Of a stretch of 64,000 nucleotides of DNA, positions 51,266 to 60,749 are shown in pieces. The notes beneath the pieces were generated by a model. The model was not told the origin of the DNA and ran no database searches. It saw nothing but the letters and a program-made list of their open reading frames with translations. Position numbers and translations under genes: made by a program. The number at the start of each line of letters is the position of its first letter. The first letter of the stretch is position 1. The DNA lies in contig NZ_JAAMFM010000018.1 of NCBI RefSeq assembly GCF_013376105.1, positions 17,519-81,518 on the forward strand, in the 5' to 3' direction. This stretch comes from Arthrobacter wenxiniae (GTDB taxonomy: Bacteria > Actinomycetota > Actinomycetes > Actinomycetales > Micrococcaceae).

Positions 51266-51616
51266 GTGCCCACTTACGCGTACGCCTGCAAAGATTGCGG
51301 CCATGCATTCGACATCCAGCAGTCGTTCAGTGACGACTCCCTGACCGTCTGCCCGGAATGCCGCGGAAAGCTGCGCAAGAAATTCAACTCCGTCGGCGTG
51401 GTCTTCAAGGGCTCCGGCTTCTACCGCACTGACTCGCGCTCCGGATCCAGCACCGTCCCTGCCGCCAGCAGCGCTTCGGGGTCCGACAGCGGGTCCGGTG
51501 ACTCCGGTTCCAAGGCGCCCGCGCCGGCCACCGTCGAGGCAACGTCCGGTTCCGCCTCCACCGCTTCGGCTTCGACCGTGTCGGCTTCCAAGGCCACCGC
51601 CTCCGTCGCCAGCTAG
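51266..51616 (+). CDS. FmdB-type zinc ribbon protein
   Basis: The 116-residue protein begins with a zinc ribbon (PTYAYACKDCGHAFDIQQSF, C8, C11, C29, C32) and VVFKGSGFYRTDSR, typical for the FmdB regulatory family, and continues with about 55 residues almost only of Ser, Ala, Thr and Gly. The name comes from formamide metabolism in Methylophilus but the function in actinobacteria is unknown. GTG at 51,266 is chosen because AGGAGGA precedes it. Its leader carries a CIRCE-like site. Confidence 0.88.
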   Translation: MPTYAYACKDCGHAFDIQQSFSDDSLTVCPECRGKLRKKFNSVGVVFKGSGFYRTDSRSGSSTVPAASSASGSDSGSGDSGSKAPAPATVEATSGSASTASASTVSASKATASVAS

Positions 51617-51876
51617 ATTCCGCGGCGGCGACGCAGGGCCTGGCGGCGTAAGGGCCCCGGCCCGGAAGTGCCGGCCGGCTGGCGACGTTCCGCTAGCGAC
51701 GTCACGCGGGCGCTGGTCCTCTGGCGGCGTCCTGCGGACGCGGGACTCCAGCGCGCGGCCCACCCGGGACATGACCAAGGGCATTCATCCCTCCACAGGC
51801 TGCGTGGCGACGCCCGCTGCCCACATTCCGGCTTCCGGTCCTGTCCGTGCGGCGTCGAGGCACCTAGCGTTGGGCC

Positions 51877-52698
51877 ATGAGGTCCTCCACCAGCCCCGGA
51901 CGTGGCAGCCAGCCGCGGTACCCCGCACCGCTTTATCCCCCACTGCGGGGTCCGTCCTGGTCCGCGCGGACCCGACCGGCCACTCCGGGCCAAAGGCTGT
52001 GGCGCCAGCTCAAGCGTCGGCGCCGGCTGGCTGCCGCCCTGCTGCTGTGTGCCGCTGCTGCCACTGCCGTGCAGCAGCTGACGCCCGTGCCCCCGGCCAC
52101 CTCGCTGGTCTGGGTCGCTGCGCGCGACCTGCCTGCCGGGCACTCCCTGGGTCCGGCTGATCTCACGCCGGCCGACGTCAGTCCTTCCATGGTGCCGGCG
52201 GGGAGCCTGGGCGCACCTGATCCGGACTCCGCAGCGGGCCGGGGCGGCAGCGGACCCCCGGGAAGTGCCACCTTGGGGCAGTCCCCGGCCGCTGTGCCGG
52301 CCTGGGTGGGCACCCGGCTCTCGGGCCCCGTGCGTCGCGGCGAAGTCCTGACGGACGCGGCCCTCATCGGTGACGGCCTGCTGGTGGGTGCCGCGCCCGG
52401 AAGTCAGGCCGTTCCGCTTCGGCTCACCGACCCCTCCACCGTGCAGCTGCTGCGCCAGGGCCAATTGGTCGACGTGGTGCTGAGCGCAAGCAAGGGCCTG
52501 GACGGGCCGATGCAAAACGATGTGCTCGCAAGGTCAGTGGCGGTGCTGTGGACCCCGGCGCTGGCCGCTCCCAGCGGTGGGCTGCTGTCGGCCCAGGACT
52601 CCGAGGGCCTGGTGGTGGTTGGCGCCTCCCGCGACCAGGCGGTCCTCCTCGCTGGCGCCTCTGCCCGCGGCAAGATCTTTCTGGTTCTGGTGAAATGA
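51877..52698 (+). CDS. SAF-domain membrane protein (CpaB/RcpC-like)
   Basis: The 273-residue protein has a basic N-terminus, a single membrane segment (about 51-67) and a SAF domain starting VWVAARDLPAGHSLGPADLT, followed by a second beta-rich part (VPLRLTDPSTVQLLRQGQLV, DVVLSASKG). This layout is that of CpaB/RcpC-type pilus assembly proteins, but no pilus genes are adjacent. In actinobacteria similar solitary genes occur after fmdB. It is convergent with the large helicase-like gene. Confidence 0.8.
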   Translation: MRSSTSPGRGSQPRYPAPLYPPLRGPSWSARTRPATPGQRLWRQLKRRRRLAAALLLCAAAATAVQQLTPVPPATSLVWVAARDLPAGHSLGPADLTPADVSPSMVPAGSLGAPDPDSAAGRGGSGPPGSATLGQSPAAVPAWVGTRLSGPVRRGEVLTDAALIGDGLLVGAAPGSQAVPLRLTDPSTVQLLRQGQLVDVVLSASKGLDGPMQNDVLARSVAVLWTPALAAPSGGLLSAQDSEGLVVVGASRDQAVLLAGASARGKIFLVLVK

Positions 52699-52790
52699 CA
52701 CCGTCAAGCCTGCAGGCCACGGTTGGACCTGCAGAACCGTGCCCGGCCGCCCATGCGGAACCATGCCTCTGCGCCCCTGCACAACCCTGC

Positions 52791-55700
52791 CTAACCCCAG
52801 TGCGGCGGCTTGTTCTCGCGCAGCCACTCGTCGTGGCCCTGGTTGGCTCGGTCGTCGCCCCAGGTGTGCGCCGCGTCGTTGGGGGCGAGCTTCGGCAGCA
52901 CGCCGGCATCATCTTCCGTGGTGTCCGCCGCGGCGGCCGGGCCGTCGGCCGGTGCGTTGCCGCCGTGGGTGTTCTTCGCCGGTTCGTTCACCGTGGTCAC
53001 GCTTTCTTCACTAGCCCTTACTGCTTCCCAGTCGTCCATGGCGTGTCCCGCAGGCGCCGGCCCGTTCGGCCCCGTCGCAGCGGATCCGCCCCTGGTGGCG
53101 GCAGGACCCGTCGGCGCGCCGGCCGCCGGGCGCCGCCGGGACCGCGGCGAATCGATGACAGCTGTCATGGACGTGTCGAGGGGTGTCCCCATCAGGGACG
53201 GCAGTTCGTCGTCGCCCGCGCTGGACACCAGCCCGAGGTACCGGCCGATCTGGTCGGCACAGCTGGAGGGGTCCGTGAAGACTTCGATCGTCCACAGCGG
53301 AACGTAGCGCCAGCCGAGGCGTTCGAGCATCTGCGGCCGGAGGCGGCTGCGCTCGCGCACGCTCATGTTTTGGTATTTGGCCGTGCCGTCGGACTCCACG
53401 GCCACGGGCACGGGGATCTCGTGGTCCTCGCGGCCCAGCAGCGTCACCGGGTCCGGCGCAGCCACAACGTCCAGCACCCCGTCGTAGTGGTGCCAAACCC
53501 TTGCCCCGCGGGCCCGGAGGCGGTCCGCCAGGTCGGCGACCAGCGGGTCCTCGCCGGTTTCCCGTTCGCTGTCCTCCGCCCGGGAGGCAGGAGACCCCAA
53601 CAGGGAGTTCCCGGCCAGCTCACGGTCCAACAGTTCAAAGAAGTCCACGGCGCCGTGGCTGAGGCGCTTCAGGTCCAGGTCCTCCGGGCGGAAGCAGCTG
53701 ATGATGTGGTTGTGGTGCCGGGCCCGCGTCATGGCCAGTGCGAACTTGGCGCGGCCGTCGGGCTCGGACAGCGGGCCGAAGCCGTGCAGCGCCCTGCCAT
53801 GGGGCGTGCGGCCGTAGCCAAGGGAGAAGATGACACGGTCGCGCACCAGCCCCGCGGCCCGGTCCACTGTGACCACGCGGAAGGACTCGGGCCCGGATTC
53901 GAAGAATCCGGCCAGCAGCGGGTGGTTCGCCATCTGCAGGCGGATCGCCTGTGCCACCCGGACGGCGTGCCGGTCGCTGGCGGTGATGACCGCCAGGGAT
54001 TCGCGCGGCCGGACCCGGGCATGTTCAAACACCATGTCCACCACGCGGTTGACCTCGGCCACCACCGATTCCACGCCGCCGTCGCCGGCACCGGGAAGGC
54101 CCTTGCCGTCCGGCAGGTAGTCCACGGAGAGGGAGCGTTCCAGCCCGGTCACGGAACGGCCGTCGGGCAGGCGCTCCAGCTGCGAATCGTAGAAGCCGCG
54201 GCTCAACTGCAGGACCAGGTCCTCGTCCACGGCGCGGTAGGAGACGGTCAGCCGGTGCCGGGGCAGGACGCGGGACAAGGCGCCGAGCACGCTTTCCAGC
54301 GGGTGCTGGTCCACCATGCGGCTTGCCGGGTCGCCCACGGCAACCGTGAAGCTCCGTGGGCAGGCGGTTTGTTCGTCGCCGAAGGCCACCACCTGCTCGG
54401 CCCGGGCCAGGGCCGGCAGCGCCGATTGCAGCGACGTGGATTCGGCGTCGAGGATTACCACCGTGTCGAAGCGGAACCCCGCCGGGATGACGGAGGGCAC
54501 CACCAAGGGGCTGGCGGTGAACACCGGCACCAGGTTCTTCAAAAGGTCCGGGGCCTGGACGCCCAGCGCAGCCAGGGAGACCCGGCCGTCCTTGAGCACG
54601 TTGCGCAGCATCTCGCCCTGGCGGTTGCGTCCGGCCACCACCTCGCGCCACTCCTGTGCCAGCTTCCAGCGGATCCGGGCAGGACCGGACGCCACATGCG
54701 CCTGGTCTGCCAGGCGGAATTCGGCCTCGAGCCTGCGCAGCTTGTCGCCGTCGGACATGGCCAGGTAGTCGTCGCCGCTGATCATGGCCTCCAGCGCGGA
54801 CTGCCACCAGGCAAGTTCCAGTTCGGCCCGGGTTTCCGACGGGCCCACCTCGCGGCGGGCAAGGTCGTCCAGCAGCTCGCCCAGCCCCTGCTCGCGCATG
54901 CTCTCCAACAGCAGGGTCCGCTCGGGCAGCGTCTCCAGAGACACCTTGTCCTGCACCAGTGCGTCAAGGCGGCCCGTCAGCTCGCCGACGTTGGCATTGG
55001 CGAGGTCGCCGCCGTCCACGGTGCGTTCCAGGGCGGCGCCGAGCGTATTCAGTTTCTCGGTGAGCTCGCGATAGTTGCCGTTCAGCTCGGCCAGCCCGGA
55101 CGGAACTGTCGGGTGGCGCTTGCTGGTGGCCGCCTCGGCCCAGCGGGCGCTTTGCTCATTGACCAGCACCAGCGACTCGTGCAGGTCGGCTATGTGCACG
55201 CCCGGGCGGACGAAGTCCTTTGCGTTGCGGCGGTAGCGTGCCCGCTGGAGGGCGGGCATGTCAATGCCGCGCTCGCGGCGCCACGCGGCCGTGGCCGTGG
55301 CGGCAATCATTTCATCGATGGGCCAGTCAAAAACATCGGACTTGAACTTGTCCAGGCTTTCACGGATGGCCACCAGCATCTCGAGCTGGCGTCCCCATTC
55401 GGCAAAGGTGTTGCCGTGCCGGATCTGGCCGAAGTCGGCAACGTCGCGCATCTTCGCCGCGAACACAGGGACCTGCTTGAACAGCTCCTCGGCCAGGGCG
55501 TAGGCCGCTTCGGTTTCCTTGCGCGTCACCAGCCGCGCGCCGTGCCACGCACTGCCGACGGCCACCTTGCTGAAGGAGCCCAGTTCGGCCGCCCGGCGCA
55601 GGCGCCCGCTCAATTCGCCGCGTTCCCTGACGCTGTCCAGGACGCTGCGCTTGAGCCGCACCGTGGTGGACGGTGCCGGGTGGATCGATGTCAGTTCGGC

Positions 55701-56978
55701 CAGGGACTGCATGGCCTGATACGGCGAGCAGCCCCAGCGCTCGCGCACATTGTGCAGGCTCGACACGTGGTCCACCAGCTGGTGGCGGTGGTCCACGAGT
55801 GTCTGGTACAGGCTGGCGAGCTGGGGTTCCTCAGCCTTTTCATTGCGTGTGATGGCGCGGATCAGCTGGGACTTGATCTGCTGGGGACCCGTCTGGGCGC
55901 TTAGCTGCAGGAGCAGGGAATCCAGGTCCATGCTGCCCAGGTTCTGCGCCAGCTCGTTCAGGGTGCTGCGGCGCTCACCCACCACCAGGACGCTCTTGCC
56001 GGCATGGACCAACTGGGCGATGGCGTTGATGGCCGTCTGCGTCTGGCCCGTGCCGGGCGGCGTGGACACCAGCACGGATTCCCCTTCACCGATCAGGTCC
56101 AGCACGTACTGCTGCTGGGGATCGGCATCGAGGACCAGCAGCTCGTCCTGGGGAGGGCGCTGGTCAAGGGGGGTGAACCGGGAAAAGTCGGGTTCCAGCT
56201 CGACCGGGAGAACGTCGCCTTCGCTGTTGCGCTGCAGCCGGCCCAGCAGTTCCGTCCCGGCCAGCAGGGCAGGGTCGCGGAGGTTGTCGGCCAGAAACGC
56301 GAAGCTGGAAACGAGCAGGTCGTGCTCCACTGTGGCGCCGGCGATGGGCGACAACAGGGACCGCAGCTTGTCCAGCACGGGTGCCGGGTCGAACCGGGCG
56401 GTGCTGTAGGCCAGGCGGCCCAGGGCGGCCCCGTCCACCCGGATGTTGGCGTTCTGCGCAAGGTGCGCCACCAGGGCCGGGTTCAGCTGCGCCTGCTCCA
56501 TGAGCTGGAGCTCGTAGTCGTCCTGCCCCGCCCGCACGGTCAGTGCGACGGCGGCCAGCAGCACGGGCGCGCAGACATCGCCGCTGTTGGGGCCCCCGAT
56601 CACGGACCAGCGGGCCAACCCGGCGGCGAGGTATCCGACGTCGATGCCGCGGTCGGTGCTCAACTCGAAGATCTTGGCGCGGAGTGCGGCGGCGGCACGC
56701 TTGGCCGAGGAGTAGTGCTCGGGTTCGCGGATCAACGTGGACAGCCGCGTTTTCCGTCCGGCCAGGAGCTGGGCCAGCCCGGACGGGTGCGCATGTGTCA
56801 GGTCGATGCAGCCGGACTCCGTCTTCCTGAAGGCCAGCGCGGTGTCGGGGCCCGCGTAGCTGTCCAATCCCGCAAGCCAGGTTTGGAGCTCAACCGAGCT
56901 CTCATCGGGACTTGCGACTTCGGACACGGATGCCTTCTTCTCTGCGCTCGTTCGGAACGGTCTTGACCATACTGACAT
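52791..56978 (-). CDS. Large SF1-helicase-like protein with C-terminal nuclease-like domain, altered ATPase motifs
   Basis: The 1,395-residue protein has an N-terminal helical domain, then ADPQQQYVLDLIGEGESVLV and the P-loop STPPGTGQTQTAINAI, where the Walker Lys is Gln. Later come the Walker B-like VVILDAESTSL, FGDEQ, and the SF1 motifs TVSYRAVDEDLV and VIFSLGYGRTPHGR with ALAMTRARHHNHII. Near 1,150-1,290 a restriction-endonuclease-like domain (VAVESDGTAKYQNMSVRERS, LGWRYVPLWTIEVF) follows, and the last 110 residues are disordered. Such proteins are sometimes annotated as AAA or DUF4011-type helicases. ATG at 56,978 (MSVWSRPFRT) is preferred over 57,008 but lacks a clear ribosome site. Whether it hydrolyses ATP is doubtful. 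Confidence 0.82.
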   Translation of the reverse strand: MSVWSRPFRTSAEKKASVSEVASPDESSVELQTWLAGLDSYAGPDTALAFRKTESGCIDLTHAHPSGLAQLLAGRKTRLSTLIREPEHYSSAKRAAAALRAKIFELSTDRGIDVGYLAAGLARWSVIGGPNSGDVCAPVLLAAVALTVRAGQDDYELQLMEQAQLNPALVAHLAQNANIRVDGAALGRLAYSTARFDPAPVLDKLRSLLSPIAGATVEHDLLVSSFAFLADNLRDPALLAGTELLGRLQRNSEGDVLPVELEPDFSRFTPLDQRPPQDELLVLDADPQQQYVLDLIGEGESVLVSTPPGTGQTQTAINAIAQLVHAGKSVLVVGERRSTLNELAQNLGSMDLDSLLLQLSAQTGPQQIKSQLIRAITRNEKAEEPQLASLYQTLVDHRHQLVDHVSSLHNVRERWGCSPYQAMQSLAELTSIHPAPSTTVRLKRSVLDSVRERGELSGRLRRAAELGSFSKVAVGSAWHGARLVTRKETEAAYALAEELFKQVPVFAAKMRDVADFGQIRHGNTFAEWGRQLEMLVAIRESLDKFKSDVFDWPIDEMIAATATAAWRRERGIDMPALQRARYRRNAKDFVRPGVHIADLHESLVLVNEQSARWAEAATSKRHPTVPSGLAELNGNYRELTEKLNTLGAALERTVDGGDLANANVGELTGRLDALVQDKVSLETLPERTLLLESMREQGLGELLDDLARREVGPSETRAELELAWWQSALEAMISGDDYLAMSDGDKLRRLEAEFRLADQAHVASGPARIRWKLAQEWREVVAGRNRQGEMLRNVLKDGRVSLAALGVQAPDLLKNLVPVFTASPLVVPSVIPAGFRFDTVVILDAESTSLQSALPALARAEQVVAFGDEQTACPRSFTVAVGDPASRMVDQHPLESVLGALSRVLPRHRLTVSYRAVDEDLVLQLSRGFYDSQLERLPDGRSVTGLERSLSVDYLPDGKGLPGAGDGGVESVVAEVNRVVDMVFEHARVRPRESLAVITASDRHAVRVAQAIRLQMANHPLLAGFFESGPESFRVVTVDRAAGLVRDRVIFSLGYGRTPHGRALHGFGPLSEPDGRAKFALAMTRARHHNHIISCFRPEDLDLKRLSHGAVDFFELLDRELAGNSLLGSPASRAEDSERETGEDPLVADLADRLRARGARVWHHYDGVLDVVAAPDPVTLLGREDHEIPVPVAVESDGTAKYQNMSVRERSRLRPQMLERLGWRYVPLWTIEVFTDPSSCADQIGRYLGLVSSAGDDELPSLMGTPLDTSMTAVIDSPRSRRRPAAGAPTGPAATRGGSAATGPNGPAPAGHAMDDWEAVRASEESVTTVNEPAKNTHGGNAPADGPAAAADTTEDDAGVLPKLAPNDAAHTWGDDRANQGHDEWLRENKPPHWG

Positions 56979-57089
56979 GCAATTCAGGCTAGCGCCCCAA
57001 CCTCGCAACGTCCGTCCGGCACACTGGGGGAAGCCAAATTAGGCCCTCAAAGGGACTATCGGACCGCCTCCGGCGTTCGGTTAGGGCGA

Positions 57090-58679
57090 TTACTCCCACT
57101 CAATGGTTCCCGGCGGCTTGGACGTCACGTCCAGGACCACCCGGTTGACGCCCTCCACCTCGTTGGTGATTCTGTTGGAAATCCGCGCCAGCAGATCGTA
57201 TGGCAGGCGCGACCAATCGGCCGTCATGGCGTCTTCGGAGGAGACGGGGCGCAGCACGATCGGGTGGCCGTACGTCCTGCCGTCGCCCATGACGCCGACG
57301 CTGCGGACATCGGCCAGCAGGACTACGGGCATCTGCCACACGTCGTTGTCGAGGCCAGCCGCGGTCAGCTCGGCACGGGCAATGGCGTCGGCCTTGCGCA
57401 GCAGATCGAGGCGGTCGCCGGTAATTTCACCGACGATCCGGATGCCCAGGCCGGGGCCGGGGAACGGCTGGCGGCCGACGATCTCCGCGGGCAGGCCCAA
57501 CTGGGCGCCGACGGCACGGACCTCGTCCTTGAACAGGGCGCGCAGCGGCTCCACGAGTTCAAAGCGCAGGTCTTCCGGCAGGCCCCCGACGTTGTGGTGG
57601 CTCTTGATGTTCGCGGCGCCTTCGCCGCCGCCGGATTCGACGACGTCGGGGTACAGGGTGCCCTGGACCAGGAACTTGATCTCTTCTCCCTCGGAGGCAG
57701 CCTCGGCCATGATGGCCCGCTCGGCTTCCTCGAAGGCGCGGATGAATTCGCGGCCGATGATCTTGCGCTTGGTTTCCGGGTCGGACACGCCGGACAGCGC
57801 GTTCAGGAAGCGGTCTTGTTCATTGGCGACGTAGAGCCTGGCACCGGTGGCCGCCACAAAATCGCGTTCGACCTGTTCGGCCTCGCCCTGGCGGAGCAGT
57901 CCGTGGTTCACAAAGACGCAGGTGAGCTGCTCGCCCACGGCGCGCTGCACGAGTGCGGCGGCCACGGCGGAATCGACGCCGCCGGAGAGCCCGCAGATGA
58001 CCTTCGCGTCGCCGATCTGTTCCCGGATCCGCTCAACCTGCTCGTCGAGGATGTTTCCGGTGGTCCAGTTCCGTTCCACCTTGGCGGCGTTGAAAAGGAA
58101 GTTTTCCAGCACCTTTTGGCCGAACTCGGAGTGCTTGACCTCGGGGTGCCACTGGACCCCAAAGAGGCACTTCTCCTCGTTGGCGAAGGCGGCCACGGGG
58201 GCGCCGGCCGAGGAGGCGAGCACGTCAAAGCCGGCAGGGGCCTCCAGGACGCTGTCGCCATGGCTCATCCACGCGTTGAGCGACGCGGGCGTGGAGGCGA
58301 GGATGGACCGGCCTTCGCCGGCGAGGGTCACATGGGTGGCGCCGTATTCGCGCGCGCCCGTCTTGGCGACCGCGCCGCCCAGGGCAGCTGCCATGGCCTG
58401 GAAGCCATAGCAGATGCCCAGGACCGGGACGCCGGCTTCGAACAAGTCTGCGCCAACGCTGGGCGCACCGTCGGCGTACACGCTGGCGGGTCCCCCGGAG
58501 AGGATGATGGCAGCCGGGTTTTTTGCCAGCAACTGCTCAGTTGTATGGGTATGCGGCACGATTTCCGAGTACACATTGGCCTCACGCACGCGGCGCGCAA
58601 TCAACTGGGCGTACTGGGCTCCGTAGTCCACAACCAGGACGGGCTTCTGGGAAGTCTGGGCCGTAGCGGGATTAGTCAC
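57090..58679 (-). CDS. guaA: GMP synthase (glutamine-hydrolysing)
   Basis: GuaA converts XMP to GMP. The 529-residue protein has the class I glutamine amidotransferase domain ([20 protein letters not shown], nucleophile Cys in [10 protein letters not shown], His-x-Glu in [11 protein letters not shown]), the PP-loop ATPase domain ([18 protein letters not shown]) and the dimerisation domain ending [16 protein letters not shown]. All parts are intact. It is separate from its neighbours, with 110 bases to the DUF3817 gene downstream of it in sequence. Confidence 0.97.
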   Translation of the reverse strand: MTNPATAQTSQKPVLVVDYGAQYAQLIARRVREANVYSEIVPHTHTTEQLLAKNPAAIILSGGPASVYADGAPSVGADLFEAGVPVLGICYGFQAMAAALGGAVAKTGAREYGATHVTLAGEGRSILASTPASLNAWMSHGDSVLEAPAGFDVLASSAGAPVAAFANEEKCLFGVQWHPEVKHSEFGQKVLENFLFNAAKVERNWTTGNILDEQVERIREQIGDAKVICGLSGGVDSAVAAALVQRAVGEQLTCVFVNHGLLRQGEAEQVERDFVAATGARLYVANEQDRFLNALSGVSDPETKRKIIGREFIRAFEEAERAIMAEAASEGEEIKFLVQGTLYPDVVESGGGEGAANIKSHHNVGGLPEDLRFELVEPLRALFKDEVRAVGAQLGLPAEIVGRQPFPGPGLGIRIVGEITGDRLDLLRKADAIARAELTAAGLDNDVWQMPVVLLADVRSVGVMGDGRTYGHPIVLRPVSSEDAMTADWSRLPYDLLARISNRITNEVEGVNRVVLDVTSKPPGTIEWE

Positions 58680-58789
58680 GGTTCAATCTTAACCCACGCC
58701 ATCCGCCTGCCCGCCCGCGGGGGCCGGCCGAGTGACGGGGCACTCATGCGCGGCAGCCCACCGGGGACACGGCGCCCTCAGGCGGACGG

Positions 58790-59302
58790 TTAGTACCGCT
58801 TCCCGGCCTTGGGGTTAGCCGCCACCTCGGCCAGGACTTCCTTGTGGATCCGGCCCTCGACAATGAAGGACAGGAACGGGACCACGCCGCCCAGGGCGAT
58901 GAGGACCAGCCGGCCGAACTGCCAGCGCATCAGCGACCACAGGCGGAAATCCGCAATCAGGTACACCACGTACATCCAGCCGTGCACAATGAGCACCAGG
59001 GTGGAGACGTTCACGCCCCCGGTGACGACGCCGTCGGACCCCACAAAGCCGAAGCCGTGCGAGGCGCCCGTCACGGAGTTCGTGCCACCCGCCATCAGGA
59101 CACTGTGGAAGCCGTAGCGGACAATCAGTTCGATGCACAGCAGCAGCAGCATGGTGCCGGTGGCGTAGGCCAGGACCTTGTAAAACTTCAGCGCGCCGAG
59201 GATCTGGGCGGGCGTGCCCCCGAATCTGCGCTTGGCTGCCGCCGTCGGGACGCCACTTCCTGCCGGGGTGTCGTTGGGCTGGGCCGGGTTTGTTTCGCTC
59301 AC
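58790..59302 (-). CDS. DUF3817 family membrane protein
   Basis: The 170-residue protein has three to four membrane segments (about 43-62, 97-116, 129-147) and the DUF3817 pattern (HGWMYVVYLIADFRLWSLMR, ALGGVVPFLSFIVEGRIHKE). Homologues are widespread in actinobacteria and of unknown function. GTG at 59,302 overlaps the SURF1 stop (GTGA), so the two are cotranslated; this pairing suggests a link with respiratory membrane assembly. Confidence 0.87.
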   Translation of the reverse strand: MSETNPAQPNDTPAGSGVPTAAAKRRFGGTPAQILGALKFYKVLAYATGTMLLLLCIELIVRYGFHSVLMAGGTNSVTGASHGFGFVGSDGVVTGGVNVSTLVLIVHGWMYVVYLIADFRLWSLMRWQFGRLVLIALGGVVPFLSFIVEGRIHKEVLAEVAANPKAGKRY

Positions 59303-60165
59303 TGTGCTGACTCTCCTAAGTCTGGTTCCAATGCCTCATCGCCGTGGTGGACGTCGAAGAGCTCGTCTTGTTCGCGGCGGTAGTCGTCGGCCACCAGGCG
59401 CCACCACAGGAACACGGCAAAGCCGGCGAACACCACCCACTCGATGGCGTAAAAGATGTTCAGCCAGTTGACCTTGCCGTTTTGGTCCGTCGCCGTCACG
59501 GTGATGCGGACCAGCTCTCCATGGCTGGCGGCGGCGCCCACCTCGGCCCCGCCCGACTGCTCCTGGTAGGACACCACGAACGCCGCGTAGGTGGAGGTCT
59601 GCCAAAGGTTTGTCAGCTCCGCCGAGGACAGTGCGCTGACCTGCCCGGCCGGCAGGTTTTTGGACAGGATGGGGCCCTCGGAGTTGAGCAGCCGGCCCTC
59701 GAGCTCCACGGTTCCCGGCGGCGGGGGCTTCGCCGCCGCCGCGTCGGGGACCCAGCCGCGGGCCACGGGAATGACCACTTCGTCGGTGGCCGCCTGTCCC
59801 TTAAGTTTCGGTGCACCGTCCACCACGAACGCGGTGACCACCCAGAAGCCGACCCTGCCGTCCTGCATCCGGGACTGCACCACCACCTGCCTGGCCGCGT
59901 CGAAGTGCCCCGTCGCGGTGACCAGCTGGCCTTCCTGGCTGCCGAGCAGCGGCTGGCCGGGCCGGAGCGTTTGAAGCAGCGGCTGGATCTTCTCCGTCAC
60001 GCTGGGCGGGGCAACGTCGGTTTGCGTGGACCGGGAAAACTGCCATTGGCTCAGCAGGACAAAGACGGCAGCGACGGCCAGGGCAAAGACCAGGGCTGCA
60101 ATCCATTTGGGCTTGACGGCGGTTTTTAACACACTACAACGGTACTTCGTAGGCGTGTAGAACAA
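59299..60165 (-). CDS. SURF1-family cytochrome oxidase assembly protein
   Basis: SURF1 proteins help insert heme a into cytochrome c oxidase. The 288-residue protein has the two membrane helices at the ends (about 20-40 and 235-254) with an external domain between them containing GQLVTATGHFDAARQVVVQ, VIPVARGWVPD and VELEGRLLNSEGP. The typical C-terminal block is NWLNIFYAIEWVVFAGFAVFLW. It is upstream of the DUF3817 gene with overlapping stop and start. Confidence 0.9.
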   Translation of the reverse strand: MFYTPTKYRCSVLKTAVKPKWIAALVFALAVAAVFVLLSQWQFSRSTQTDVAPPSVTEKIQPLLQTLRPGQPLLGSQEGQLVTATGHFDAARQVVVQSRMQDGRVGFWVVTAFVVDGAPKLKGQAATDEVVIPVARGWVPDAAAAKPPPPGTVELEGRLLNSEGPILSKNLPAGQVSALSSAELTNLWQTSTYAAFVVSYQEQSGGAEVGAAASHGELVRITVTATDQNGKVNWLNIFYAIEWVVFAGFAVFLWWRLVADDYRREQDELFDVHHGDEALEPDLGESAQ

Positions 60166-60237
60166 CGAATGCGCCGCGGGGTGACGGGGCGGCGCAGGCG
60201 GGCGGGCGGCGCCACTGGACGTTCCGGCGTCGTACTT

Positions 60238-60729
60238 CTAGTGGTCAAAGAAGACCAGGCTGGAATTGATGAGCTCGGCAATGACCTCTTTGTCGTGGGC
60301 GCGGCGCAGGGATTCGCGGAAGTTCTCCTTGAAGAGGCTGCGGGCCAGCGTGGCCAGGACCTCCAGGTGCTCGGAGAAGGAACTCGCCGGGGTGGCGATG
60401 AGCAGGATCACCGTGGCGGGGCCGTCCACGGCGCCGAAGTCCAGGCTGTGGCCGAATTTGGTGATGCCGACGGCGATGGACGTCTGCGTGACGTAGTCGC
60501 TGCGGGCGTGTGGCAGGCCGATGCCTCCGGGCAGGCCCGTCGCCATCTGGTGTTCGTGGGCGTTGACGTGGCGCAGGAAGCCTGCAAGGTCGCTGACCCT
60601 GCCTTGTTCAAAGAGCTTCGCGGCCAGCTGCGCCGCGGCATCTTCCCTCGATTCGGCCTCAAGCTCCAAAATCACGAGGCCGGGGTTGGTGAGCTCGGTC
60701 TCATACCGCTCAAGTGAACCGTTTATCAT
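60238..60729 (-). CDS. PTS EIIA protein (fructose/mannitol type)
   Basis: The 163-residue protein is a single PTS_IIA_2 domain with the phosphorylated His74 in GGIGLPHARSDYV and a typical end (DKEVIAELINSS). No EIIB or EIIC is near, so it may act on a distant transporter or as a regulator. It starts 20 bases after the glpD stop and is probably in the glpD operon, hinting at a link between PTS state and glycerol use, as inference. Confidence 0.88.
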   Translation of the reverse strand: MINGSLERYETELTNPGLVILELEAESREDAAAQLAAKLFEQGRVSDLAGFLRHVNAHEHQMATGLPGGIGLPHARSDYVTQTSIAVGITKFGHSLDFGAVDGPATVILLIATPASSFSEHLEVLATLARSLFKENFRESLRRAHDKEVIAELINSSLVFFDH

Positions 60730-60749
60730 CAGTACCTTTCGTCGCTGCC

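Noticed and set aside
52548..55904. Open frame of 1,118 codons on the + strand opposite the helicase-like gene
   Set aside because: It is the mirror frame of a high-GC gene: composition is rich in Gly, His, Val and Gln, no domain is visible, and the minus strand gene has recognisable motifs.
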